A DNA stretch of 64,000 nucleotides. It comes from Rhizomys pruinosus (taxonomy: Eukaryota > Chordata > Mammalia > Rodentia > Spalacidae). The stretch lies in assembly GCA_009823505.1 (NCBI GenBank), contig VZQC01010984.1, positions 4,616,946-4,680,945 on the forward strand, read 5' to 3'. Below, one piece after another: positions 47,075 through 56,490 of this stretch. The notes below the pieces were generated by a model. The model saw nothing but the letters and a program-made list of their open reading frames with translations, made no database searches and was not told where the DNA came from. The position numbers and the translations under genes are program-made. Each line of letters begins with the position of its first letter. Position 1 is the first letter of the stretch.

Positions 47075-47457
47075 TGTGCTGGATAGCTTTAGTTGTCAAC
47101 TTGAGACACCTGGCTTGAGGGAGGCTCAATTGGGAATTTTCTTTATTGGAATGGCCTGTGGCCATGTCTGTGGGGTATTTTCTTGACTGTTGAGTGATGT
47201 GTGAGGGCCCAGCCCACTGTAGATAGTACACCCTGGGCAGGTTGTCCTGTATTTACTAAGAAAGCAGGCTGAGCACCGGCCAGTGGACCAAATCAGTAAG
47301 TAGTGTTTGTCCATGGCCTGTGCTTCAGCTCCTGCCTCCTTGGGCTTCCCCAGTGATGAGCTCTGACCTGGGAGATGTGAGCCAAATAAACCCTTTCTTC
47401 CCCAAGTTGGTAATAGTCAGAGTGTTTTGTCACAGCAATAGAAAAGCAAATTAAATA
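47075..47457 (+). mobile_element. Solo ERVL/MaLR-like LTR
   Basis: The same LTR type as 9006-10961 but in sense: 'tgtgctggatagctttagtt' to 'cacagcaatagaaaagcaa', with 'ccaaataaaccctttcttcc' as polyadenylation area. No interior and no partner LTR. Confidence 0.8.
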
Positions 47458-47484
47458 CCATGTGACAAAGGTAGGGTTTTCTTT

Positions 47485-47643
47485 CTTTCTTTTTTTTTTG
47501 GTATTTTTGAGACAGTGTTTCCCATTAGTCCCAGCTGGCCTGGAGCTTGCTCTGTAGACCAGGCTGGCCTTGAACTGATAGAGATCCGCCTGCCTCTACC
47601 TCTGGAGTGCTGGGATTAAAGGCGTGTGCCACCACTCCCAGCT
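47485..47643 (-). mobile_element. B1 SINE, antisense
   Basis: Reverse B1 with a TTTA-expanded region next to it. It sits inside the antisense L1 3' UTR. Confidence 0.94.
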
Positions 47644-47645
47644 TT

Positions 47646-47696
<51 letters not shown>

Positions 47697-47700
47697 TTTT
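47646..47700. repeat. (TTTA)n microsatellite
   Basis: About 13 TTTA units. Confidence 0.97.
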
Positions 47701-47875
47701 TGGTATTGGGTTTTCTTTAAGATCTATGACCTCTCAAGCCATGTGTATTTGGTTGTCTTTACAGCACATTCACTCTTGTAATTTATTCTAAAGTCTGTTA
47801 TATCTAATGCTTCTACCTGACTGAATATATATACATCGTCATTTACAGAAAATGCTTCTAAATCCAAAACTTAAG

Positions 47876-48085
47876 AGTTGGGTATGTGGCTTGGTTGCTA
47901 GAGTGCTTTCCTAGCACACCCGAAGCCCTGGGTTTGACACAGTCCTTATATAAACCAGCTGTGGTTGTATGCACTCAGGAGGGTAAAGCAAGAGGATCAG
48001 AAATTCAAAGTCATCCGCAAATAAACACCGAGTGCAAGTCTAGCCTGAGTTACATGAGACCCTACCTAAAAAAACAGATAATTAA
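47876..48085 (+). mobile_element. B4 (ID-B1 fusion) SINE
   Basis: ID-like head ('gttgctagagtgctttccta', 'gccctgggttt') followed by a B1-like body ('gtatgcactcaggagg', 'ctagcctgagttacatgaga'). Confidence 0.72.
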
Positions 48086-48280
48086 AAATAATTTTAAAAT
48101 TTCAAATGAAAAGGTAGAAGGAAGTAGATAATCTTGACTACCCTGCCACAGCATGGTGGGCAATCCAGAGAAAGCTTTATCTTCTAACTCCTATTTGGTG
48201 GCCTGTCTTACTCCTTCATCAGCCAGGAGACTTCCTCCTGGTAGTCACTTCCTCACTTCTTCATAAGAAAAGGAAACTTG

Positions 48281-48523
48281 GGGCTGGAGAGATAGCCTAG
48301 CCGTTAAGAGCACCGACTGCTCTTGCAGAGAACCCCGGTTCGATCCCCAGCACCCACATGGCAGCTAAGAACCGTCTGTAACTCCAATTCCAGGAGAACT
48401 CCAGTTCCAGGGGAATCCGAGACCCTCTTCTGACCTCCGCGGCATTGCACGACACAGGTGCCCAGACCTACATGCAGACAGTACACTCATACACATACAA
48501 AAATAAAAGAAAATTAAAAAAAA
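48281..48523 (+). mobile_element. B2-like SINE, young subfamily
   Basis: Exact 16-base target-site duplication 'aagaaaaggaaacttg' at 48265-48280 and 48524-48539. Carries the 17-base duplication. Among the least diverged copies here. Confidence 0.96.
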
Positions 48524-48539
48524 AAGAAAAGGAAACTTG

Positions 48540-49680
48540 CCTTTTGTGAGACAAAGTGTAATTGTTCCTGAATAAAGGAACTCTGTCTTTCCTTCTCCAC
48601 AGAATTAACCCCTATAAAATTCTTATGGTATGTTCCCAAATTTCATTTTTAGTATTACATAAGCTATTCAAAAATCCATAGCTTACAATTATCAGCATGG
48701 TTCCACACCAAGCTGTGAGCTGATGTGTGTCAGAAGACTGTTGTACAAGTTTGAATGCTTGTGGATATTTAGCTGAACTGCTGGGCGGTGGGGTTGGGGG
48801 GTGGCAGGGAGAAAGGGCAAAGAAAAATCTTCTTCATTATGAATATGAGATAATTACTTTTCAAAAATCATTGCAACCCCAATCCAAGAAGGGGCCACAA
48901 GGTTTAATTGTGGGTGTGCTATTTACAGATTAATTAGGACATTTAACTTCATTTTTTATACCACAGAATTAATCCTATAAAAATTAGTGATCTCGAAGGA
49001 GTCAGTTGTCAAGTCTGACAGGATCTCTTTGCCATAATCTATTAAAATGCTGCTTTTATCTTGTCTTGCCTGTGTCATATTTTATGGATTTTTCATAAAC
49101 ACTGCCTATACTTCATAAATGTCTCAATTTTCTAGTCTATTAACATTACTTCAAAAGCAATTGATAAAAGACTAGGGCATGCATGAAATAATACACCAAT
49201 AATGTGAAGTGCTGCAGGGAAGGGCAGTGGCTAGGATCCGCACAGCTTGTGAGCTGGAGCAATGAAAGGATGTTTTATCCACCACAATAAAGAAACACAT
49301 GATCATTTTGATAGTAGAAAAAAGATGACTAGTAATTGGGCAGATGAAAAGTGGGCTACACAGAAAATATAGCATATTTGGAAAAATGATAGCTGAAAAT
49401 GAGAAAATAAACATCCCCAAGTATCTATTTACATTAGGGGGGAACCTTTTCCTTTAGCTGATAAATATGTGGTGTTTATATCAGTTTGGCTTGGTTCTAG
49501 ACACTAGTTGACGTCTATATGTAACTAGAATCTTATTGATATACACATATTTTAACAAAAAGTACATACGAATTATCTCTCAATTACAATAAATGTTGGA
49601 ATTTATTTCTTTAATCTTCATACTTTTATTATTTTTGGTCTCTATAATGGATCATGTTTCTTTCCTTCTTCAGTTTAGTT
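48540..49680. other. Unassigned stretch
   Basis: No gene or recent repeat recognised. Confidence 0.5.
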
Positions 49681-49681
49681 T

Positions 49682-49795
49682 TGTTGTTTTTCAGACAGAC
49701 TCTTGGTGTTTAGTCCAGGATGACCTGAACTCTCAATCCTCCCGATTTGTCCTTCCAAGTTCTGGGATTACAAGAATACACTACCATACCTGACA
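49682..49795 (-). mobile_element. B1 SINE, decayed, antisense
   Basis: 'ttagtccaggatgacctgaa', 'ccaagttctgggattaca', 'ctaccatacctga'. Confidence 0.65.
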
Positions 49796-50329
49796 TATTT
49801 TTTTATATACTTGTCATATTTTTCAAACTGTAAATAAGACCTGGGTTAATAGAATAAAATGAGACTCTTATCTAGATTTAAGTTTCATCATAAATTATAT
49901 GTTTAAATCAATGTCATTAAAAACAAAAAAGAAAAAAAATTAGGCAAGATGAAGAACCTCTTGTTTTTCTATTTTTTCTCATTTGTGACTCTTACATTTT
50001 ATAGATACATAAAATCACCTATGTATATTTGATATTGAAGCTTCACTGAAACTGTCCAGAGGAACTGAGAGAACTATCGGCAGGGGGGAAGAGAGAGAAA
50101 AGGGAGAGAGGTGGGATTTCAAGAGGAATGTGCTCAACACACAATACAGAGCTGTTTGAAAATATCTTCTGTAATGCAAAATCACGCACAGTGAACACAC
50201 ACCAATGAAAATAATCCAGAAGATGCAATCCCAGCCCCTCCTCAAGACCACCAAGGTCATGCCTGCTAGGCAACACAGTCTCCAGGTGATGAACATGCAC
50301 AGGACAGATTGGGAAGGTCTGAGCACAAC

Positions 50330-50415
50330 CCCAGATGTGATGTCCAGGAAAGACATCATTAAGGAGGTAACATTTCAGCAGAAATCTGAGTGATGAAAGA
50401 AGCTTCCCTGTGTAA
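50330..50415 (-). mobile_element. L2 LINE relic, antisense
   Basis: 'aggaggtaacatttcagcag' and 'atctgagtgatgaaagaag' follow the reverse L2 wording ('gaggtgacatttgagc', 'acctgaatgatga'). Confidence 0.5.
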
Positions 50416-50679
50416 AGATTAGTGCAAAGAATGGCTGGGGGGGGGGGGACGCTGGAGAGACTGCTCAGTGAGAACCTCTTATTTTTCTATTTCTTTGCTT
50501 TGTATACTGCCACTTGATCTAGCCAAATAGTGTCTGTGCCTCTTGAAGCCACGCACTTTGTAAGGAGTTGTCTAAGCTCCTTCTGTGCCTGGAAAACTCT
50601 AATATCTACCTGTAATTACCTGTCACTTCTTTAAAAACATATTTATTCGTTATTATTTTTAATACTTATTTTATTTCTA

Positions 50680-50850
50680 ACGTACTTGTGTGTCTGTCTG
50701 TCTAGGAGTATGCATAAATGGGTGCAGATGCCTGTGGAAGCTAGAATTACAGGTAGTTGTGAGCTGCCTGATGTCGATGCTGGGAACCGAACTCTGATTC
50801 TCTGCAAAGCAATAAGCACTCTTTACTACTGAGCCATCTCTCCAGCTCTG
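50680..50850 (-). mobile_element. B3-like SINE, antisense
   Basis: 'gaattacaggtagttgtgag', 'gctgggaaccgaactc', 'ctactgagccatctctccag'. Confidence 0.8.
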
Positions 50851-50968
50851 TATAACTCTTTAGTTGTTGTTGTTGTTGTTCTCTCTTATAAATCTTGAAG
50901 CTCAGATGACAAAGTATATGGTCTTCTGTTAATGTATGTAGTTAGATAATATCAGAAAAATCCTATGG

Positions 50969-50969
<1 letters not shown>

Positions 50970-51011
<42 letters not shown>
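50970..51011. repeat. (TA)n microsatellite
   Basis: About 20 TA units. Confidence 0.97.
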
Positions 51012-51013
<2 letters not shown>

Positions 51014-51019
51014 TTTAAT

Positions 51020-51241
51020 TTTTGATGTGTATGAATGTACTGTCTGCATGTAGGTTTGTGCACCCGTGTTGTGCAATGCCACGGAGGTCAGAAGAGGGTG
51101 TCGGATTCCCCTGGAACTGGAGTTCTCCTGGAATTGAAGTTACAGACGGTTCTTAGCTGCCATGTGGGTGCTGGGGATTGAACCCAGGTCCTCTGCAAGA
51201 GCAGTCGGTGCTCTTAACCACTAGGCTATCTCTCCAGCCCC
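51020..51241 (-). mobile_element. B2-like SINE, young subfamily, antisense
   Basis: Reverse young B2 with the 17-base duplication, ending 'ctatctctccagcccc'. Flanks 'agatttaattttt' and 'agtttaaattttc' are a weak duplication. Confidence 0.93.
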
Positions 51242-51721
51242 AGTTTAAATTTTCTTTAAACTTACATAGTACAATAAAAAAAAAAAACTAGTGTGGTTTG
51301 GTGTTAAATTAAATGTCTCTTTTCCTGATAGACTGATCTTTTAGCTCATAGAGTTCATAGCTGGGTAAGACATAGATGACTTTTGTCCCTCAGTAGCCTG
51401 AGAAGCACCTTTTACTCTGTGAAAACCAGCCATCGTGGAAGAAGCTTCCAGCTCAGCTCCAGCTTGATTTCTCTATATACTGCAGCTGAAGTATGTGGAG
51501 TCTTCAACAATAGAGTTTTACCTTCTAGTTCTAGGATTCAACCAAGAGTCCAGGCAATAGCCTATATTGTTGCAGAGAGGGAGGATGCTTTGAGGCCCCC
51601 TGACCAGCAGACTCCTAAGGGGATATCTCACATTTGGCACAGAGACTTTTATTCAATGACCTGTGGCTTCTGACAGTAGCATTGACTGCCCTTGCAGGGT
51701 ACCTCCCTTCAAACTGTTTTT

Positions 51722-52090
51722 CTTTTTTTTTTTTTAAATTATATTTTTTTAATTAGCTTACACAATAGTAGGTTTCCATTGGCTTTTTCAAATACCCTTA
51801 AATTTAATTACTGTTCTCCCCAACAACCCTCTTTTCTTCCTCATTCCCCCACTTCTATCCCCCCTTAAACTGTTATGCTTCCAGTACTCCCCACTTCAAT
51901 TTGGAAGCTTAGGATTCACATATTGGAGAGAACATGTGGCATTTGTGATTCTGAGCTTGGGTTTACCTGACCCAATAAAATATTTTCCATTTCCATCCAT
52001 TTTCCTGAAAACGTCATAATTTCACTTTTCTTTACTGCTGAAGAAAAGTCTAGTATGTATACGTACCACAAGATGTGCCTACTAGCGCAG
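51722..52090 (-). mobile_element. L1 3' UTR and ORF2 end, antisense
   Basis: T-rich 3' UTR, then 'ccatttccatccattttcct', 'tttctttactgctgaa', 'tatgtatacgtaccaca', the reverse of the ORF2 C-terminus. Confidence 0.72.
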
Positions 52091-52124
52091 GTATACGTAC
52101 CACAAGATGTGCCTACTAGCGCAA
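52057..52124. repeat. 34-base tandem duplication
   Basis: 'gtatacgtaccacaagatgt' plus 14 bases occurs at 52057-52090 and again at 52091-52124 almost unchanged. Confidence 0.93.
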
Positions 52125-52524
52125 CGGTGGGATGGCTGTCAGGGAGTAACCAACTACTATCTGATTGGAATGAGGCCCACTTCCAAGGAGGAATTCATGT
52201 CTGGTACTATACAGCCTGATCAAAAGCCGAGGGCTGGGAGCCGGGGTCATAAGCTGTAGAGCAGAACCTACTACTACTGCTTTGGAAAATTTAGATGCTG
52301 TCAAAGTGGGTTCTAAATATGTTTATACAAATAGATAGTGCTGCTCCTAGCTTTGATATAAGAGAAGCTTCTACTTGCAGCTGGTGTTAGTTAACCCATA
52401 GACACATACTGGTCAAAGTGAAGCTGAGCACCCCACCCTAAACAGCACATGTGTCCCCTGTTCCAAGGCTCAAGGAACATCTCCTAAGTGGGGAATAGAA
52501 AGAATGCAAGAGCTGGAGGCTAGA
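52125..52524 (+). mobile_element. Rodent L1 3' UTR-like segment
   Basis: 'ctgattggaatgaggcccac', 'acatactggtcaaagtg', 'gaaagaatgcaagagctgg' resemble older rodent L1 3' UTRs. Family not firmly assigned. Confidence 0.5.
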
Positions 52525-52825
52525 AAGGAGTGCTGGTCAATGCTATCCTCTGGACATAATATGGCTGTGTCCACCAGGAACCGACATCTGCTGTGGCTAG
52601 TAAAGGAGTGCTGGTCAATGCTATCCTCTGGACATAATATGGCTGTGTCCATCAGGAACCGACGGCTGCTGTGGCTAGTAAAGGAGTGCTGGTCAATGCT
52701 ATCCTCTGGACATAATATGGCTGTGTCCACCAGGAACCGACGGCTGCTGTGGCTAGTAAAGGAGTGCTGGTCAATGCTATCCTCTGGCTGTGTCAACCAG
52801 GGACCGACAGCTGCTGTGGCTAGTA
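52525..52825. repeat. 78-base minisatellite, 3.9 copies
   Basis: Units start at 52525, 52603, 52681 and 52759; the last is shortened by an 11-base deletion. 78 is divisible by three, so frames stay open on both strands (minus 52470-52928, 26-residue repeat beginning 'PEDSIDQHSF'). The host sequence is L1 3' UTR-like, so coding is unlikely. Confidence 0.97.
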
Positions 52826-53089
52826 AAACTCCGTAAGAAATATCCAGACCTAGCCCATCAGCTGAAAGAAAATCTTCAGCATAATGGTTTGCAAACTCAG
52901 TTAATTCCCACCCATCTTGCAGGGCCAATATATTTTTTCCATCCCAGGAAACAGCATAACTATTCCCCCATTGCTCAAGTCAAAAAACTGGGATTGTACG
53001 TATTCCTTTTTTGTGCATCATATCCACTGACAAACTGTGCCATACCTGCTCCATAACCGATCCATTTAAGTCAGCAGCTGCCTCTCATC

Positions 53090-53545
53090 CCCACGCATAC
53101 ATCCCCAGCCCTGTCACTCTTCTCTATGGTATTACCAGACCTCCCACCTCTCCCACTTCCTCTCTTGTCCTCTCTTCATAATTTATTCTCTACAGACAAT
53201 TCAAAACGGTCTTTTAGGAATCTAAATATGATCATAAAATTCAGTAGTTCCATTTAATTTGAAATAAAACCCAAGCTTCCCACGGTGGCCTCTGAGCAGC
53301 ATGTTGAGCCCCTCCTCCACACCTCTGCATCCTTTGCTTTTCTCAGGACTCTGGGCATGCTAACCTTTACTTTTGTGTGCTCAGCGTGCCACACTTCCCA
53401 TTTGCAGATGGCTGTGCGATACTGATTTTTGTTATTCAAGTTATCTTTTTAGTTGCTACCTGAATAGCCTATCAAGTATTATCTATTCACCCTTCACTCC
53501 CAAAATTTATTTTATCACATCTAGTAAGGACTAACTAGCAACCCA
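53090..53545 (+). mobile_element. L2 LINE relic
   Basis: 'ttattctctacagacaattc', 'cggtcttttaggaat', 'ggcctctgagcagcatg', 'ctcttttcttggactct'-like order and 'gtgccacacttccc' fit the sense L2 3' half. Old and gapped. Confidence 0.6.
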
Positions 53546-53585
53546 AGTTTGAAGCTGGCCTTATCAATAATTTGAGGTAGACAAC

Positions 53586-53975
53586 ATAACAGCTAACATT
53601 TATTAAGCACTTACTATGTATGTGTTTTTATTACACATTCTAAGTGTATCTAATTTAGACATTCTAAGTGTATATAATTTTCCAGAAGTCCTAAGAGGTT
53701 CTTCTTTTTTTATTTGTTTTTGGTTTTGAGACAGGGTCTCCCTGTAGCCCCACCTGGCCTGGAACTTGCTTTGTAGAGCAGGCTGGCCTTGAACTCAGAG
53801 ATCCACCTGCCTTTGCCTCCCAAGTGCTAGGTTTAAAGGCCACCACACCCAGCTGTTATTCTTTTATCAATCAGAAAACACAGCAGAAAAGGGGTAGATA
53901 ATGCACCAGGAAGCTGCAGAACCAAAATCGGAATCTGGTGTTTTGTCTCTTTCCCCCAGAGCATATGTGGTGGGC
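53586..53975 (-). mobile_element. MIR SINE, antisense, interrupted
   Basis: 'taacagctaacatttattaa', 'gcacttactatgta' (53590), then after a B1, 'atcaatcagaaaacacagc' and 'ccaaaatcggaatctgg'. A 24-base near-duplicate 'cattctaagtgtat' unit lies at 53635-53680. Confidence 0.68.
53707..53853 (-). mobile_element. B1 SINE, antisense, in MIR
   Basis: Reverse B1. Flanks 'gttcttctttttt' and 'gttattcttttat' resemble a duplicated target. Confidence 0.93.
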
Positions 53976-55056
53976 AAAACCGGCCCTGTAGTCAGGAAAC
54001 TCTTTTTAAGGGATTGAAGACAAATGTAGGAACAGAAAGGGTAAATCAAGGAAACAGTGAAGGACAAAGGCTAGAAGCAGAACAGATGAGTCATCACAAC
54101 ACAGGGTGGACAGAGCATACACAGACTCCAGCACCAAGCAAAGCATAAAGCTGGGTCACTGGCTGACTCCCCAAGTAAGAGCAGGAAGGAGCCGGGCAAG
54201 GCAGGTGAACTCCAAGCTTCTGTGTATGTTCTCTCGCTGGATGATGCATTCTGTCTCTTTTTGCTTTCTGTGAGTTTGATTCTGTGCCTGGCTCTACCTT
54301 TCTCCCTAGGTAATCCATCCAAACAAATGATGACCTTTCACGACTCCCACATATAAATATACCTTATGTATAGATCATTCCACAGAGCTCCAGACTTTAA
54401 CATCTACCTCCCATTTACCATCTCTTCTTGAATATGTCAAGAGATGCTGAACTTAGCATACTGTCCAACAATTCAAGGGTGGTTGTTGCTTATTCCTTAG
54501 TCTTTCTCAATGTCCCTAAGATACAGAGGCATACCCACAAAACCTTAACAAGACCATTTAAAATGTCCTTTATCCACTCCATTATTCTTTTTCATGTCCA
54601 ATTATGATTAGACAAGTGAGTTTCTTCCTAAGTAGCTATTAAACACACTCACTCCTCATGATTGTGCCTCTACTCATAGTGCAAAGTCCACCACCACCGA
54701 CTTGGCTTTGTCTAGTAGCTTCCTTTCTGATCTCTTATTATCCACGCTTGCTTTCTAGACAGGGAGATTATTTTTTTAGATATATGTTCTTGTATTCCTA
54801 CTCCATCTGATTCATTCATACAGCAACATCCAGGAGCTGAACATGTAACCCCAACCTTACAGAGCTTGTTACAGAGAATTGTTCTAAGTGCTATAAGAGA
54901 AGCAACCAATACACAGAAATGGAGAATAATTGTGGCAAGATTCATTTTTGGATTAGGGTGTTGGGGACATATTTCCTTTAATGGAGTGGAGGCAAGAAGG
55001 AACCATTATAGGGACTACATAGTGAGATGGGAAGAAAATAGCTGGAGATATGGTTA
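53976..55056. other. Mostly unassigned; possible L2 scraps
   Basis: 'agagctccagactttaacat' (54385) resembles old L2 wording. No gene recognised. Confidence 0.4.
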
Positions 55057-55072
55057 GAGAGACGTCATTATA

Positions 55073-55293
55073 TTTAATTTTTTTTAATTTTTTATGTGTA
55101 TGAGTGTACTGTCTGCATGTAGGTTGGTGCACCCATGTCGTGCAATGCCGTGGAGGTCAGAGGAGGGCATCAGATTCCCCTGGATCTAGAGTTAAAGACA
55201 GTTCTTAGATGCCATGTGGGTGCTGGGAATCAAACCCAGGTCCTCTGCAAGAGCAGTTGGTGCTCTTAACCACTGAGCCATCTCTCCAGCCCT
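55073..55293 (-). mobile_element. B2-like SINE, antisense
   Basis: Target-site duplication 'gagagacgtcattata' (55057-55072) and 'gagagagatcattata' (55294-55309). No 17-base duplication. Confidence 0.95.
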
Positions 55294-55309
55294 GAGAGAG
55301 ATCATTATA

Positions 55310-56219
55310 AGAGATGAGAAAATAGTAGTGATTTGACACATTTTCTGGGGTAGTGCTAACAGGTGATGATGATGGTTGGTTGAAACAAGGCCAGGAAATA
55401 AGGGATACCTAAGGTTTTGTCTTGGACACCAACTGGCAGGAGGAGGAATAGGAAAAGTACAGATTTGGTGGGAAAGACAGCAATGGAATTTTCCTAGTGG
55501 AAGGGAAGGGAGTATCGGGAGTAGGTTAATATCTTTTGTATCTGGATCTCTAAGTGGCCATATGTAGCAGATGGATCATTATATGAGTCTAGACCTAAGA
55601 ACTGAAACAGGCCGAGGCTCTTTAGTTACAAAATAGAAACTCACAGTCAATAAGATGGCAATCAACATTAGGAACTAAATGGAGGTACCTCTGAAGACAA
55701 GATACAGAAGAGAAAGGAGAGGGACTGTCTGCTGTCACACTTTTAATGATATCAGCTGTGTGATTCTCTATGTGAGAATTAGGGAAGACCCACCAGTTGT
55801 AGGCTCTACAATGTGAATAGGAGAAAAAAAATCTATTCAGAGAAAGATACAAAACTGAAATATAGTTGGTTTTATAGCAAGCAAGATTTGAGGGAAAACA
55901 CTGTGGATGTAGAAGTGAGCTTGTTGCTCAGAGACTCTGTAGGGCCTAGGACAAAGCTTGGGAGGTTAGGAATGCCTGGGAAACTTAGACAGAGACTAAA
56001 AGTGGATTGGATCAGCCTTGATTTAGAACAGCCACATCATATTAGCTTTCTTCTCAATCTCGGTTTCTTAGCTAATTTGCAGAGATGAGGTAGTAGCATT
56101 TTGGCTGAGCACAAATAGCATTAGTAATAGTAAAGTAGTTCTGACTACTTCCTTTCTATCCTGAAATATCTGGCCTGGCCCTATGTAGGAAAGCTGGGGC
56201 TATGAGCAGAGGCAGTGTT
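55310..56219. other. Unassigned stretch
   Basis: No gene or repeat recognised; short frames only. Confidence 0.5.
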
Positions 56220-56490
56220 GTTCAGCATGGAATTCACCATGCCACAGGACCTTTGCATATACAAGCCTCATATCTTATGCTAACCAGGCTCTTGTCTAGC
56301 TTTGCACTTCACCTTTGTCCCATATGTCACAGGTATAGTTTTACATCGGTCTCTGGTTATGTTTTAGTCAGTTTTACTCCTTTACTTGACTAGGATCTAT
56401 GCAAAAAGGTCGGTGCCCATTTTTTTTTACTATTTTATCTCAAGCACAGTGTATATAGAATATAGTAGGTGTTCACAAAAAAATACATGA
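56220..56490 (+). mobile_element. L2 LINE 3' end
   Basis: 'ccacaggacctttgcatata', 'aaggtcggtgcccat', 'cagtgtatatagaatatagt' and 'aggtgttcacaaa' follow the sense L2 3' end. Confidence 0.65.

Larger units (their letters stand above)
46566..47800 (-). mobile_element. L1 3' UTR, antisense, interrupted
   Basis: Parallels 5590-6150 base for base in many stretches ('ccattgtagatgtgtca', 'ttctctgtgtgtggccagtt', 'agcatacagtaagacatta'). An LTR (47075-47457) and a B1 (47485-47643) lie inside; L1 wording resumes with 'gatctatgacctctcaagcc' at 47722. Confidence 0.75.

Noticed and set aside
50015..50359. 114-codon minus-strand hydrophobic frame, receptor-like at first glance
   Set aside because: No seven-transmembrane layout or family motif; the region overlaps an L2 relic on its right side.
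52525..52825. CRISPR-like array
   Set aside because: Units are contiguous, with no unique spacers, and the context is a mammalian genome.
52470..52928. 152-codon minus-strand repeat protein
   Set aside because: The frame stays open because the minisatellite unit is 78 bases; the host DNA is L1 3' UTR-like.
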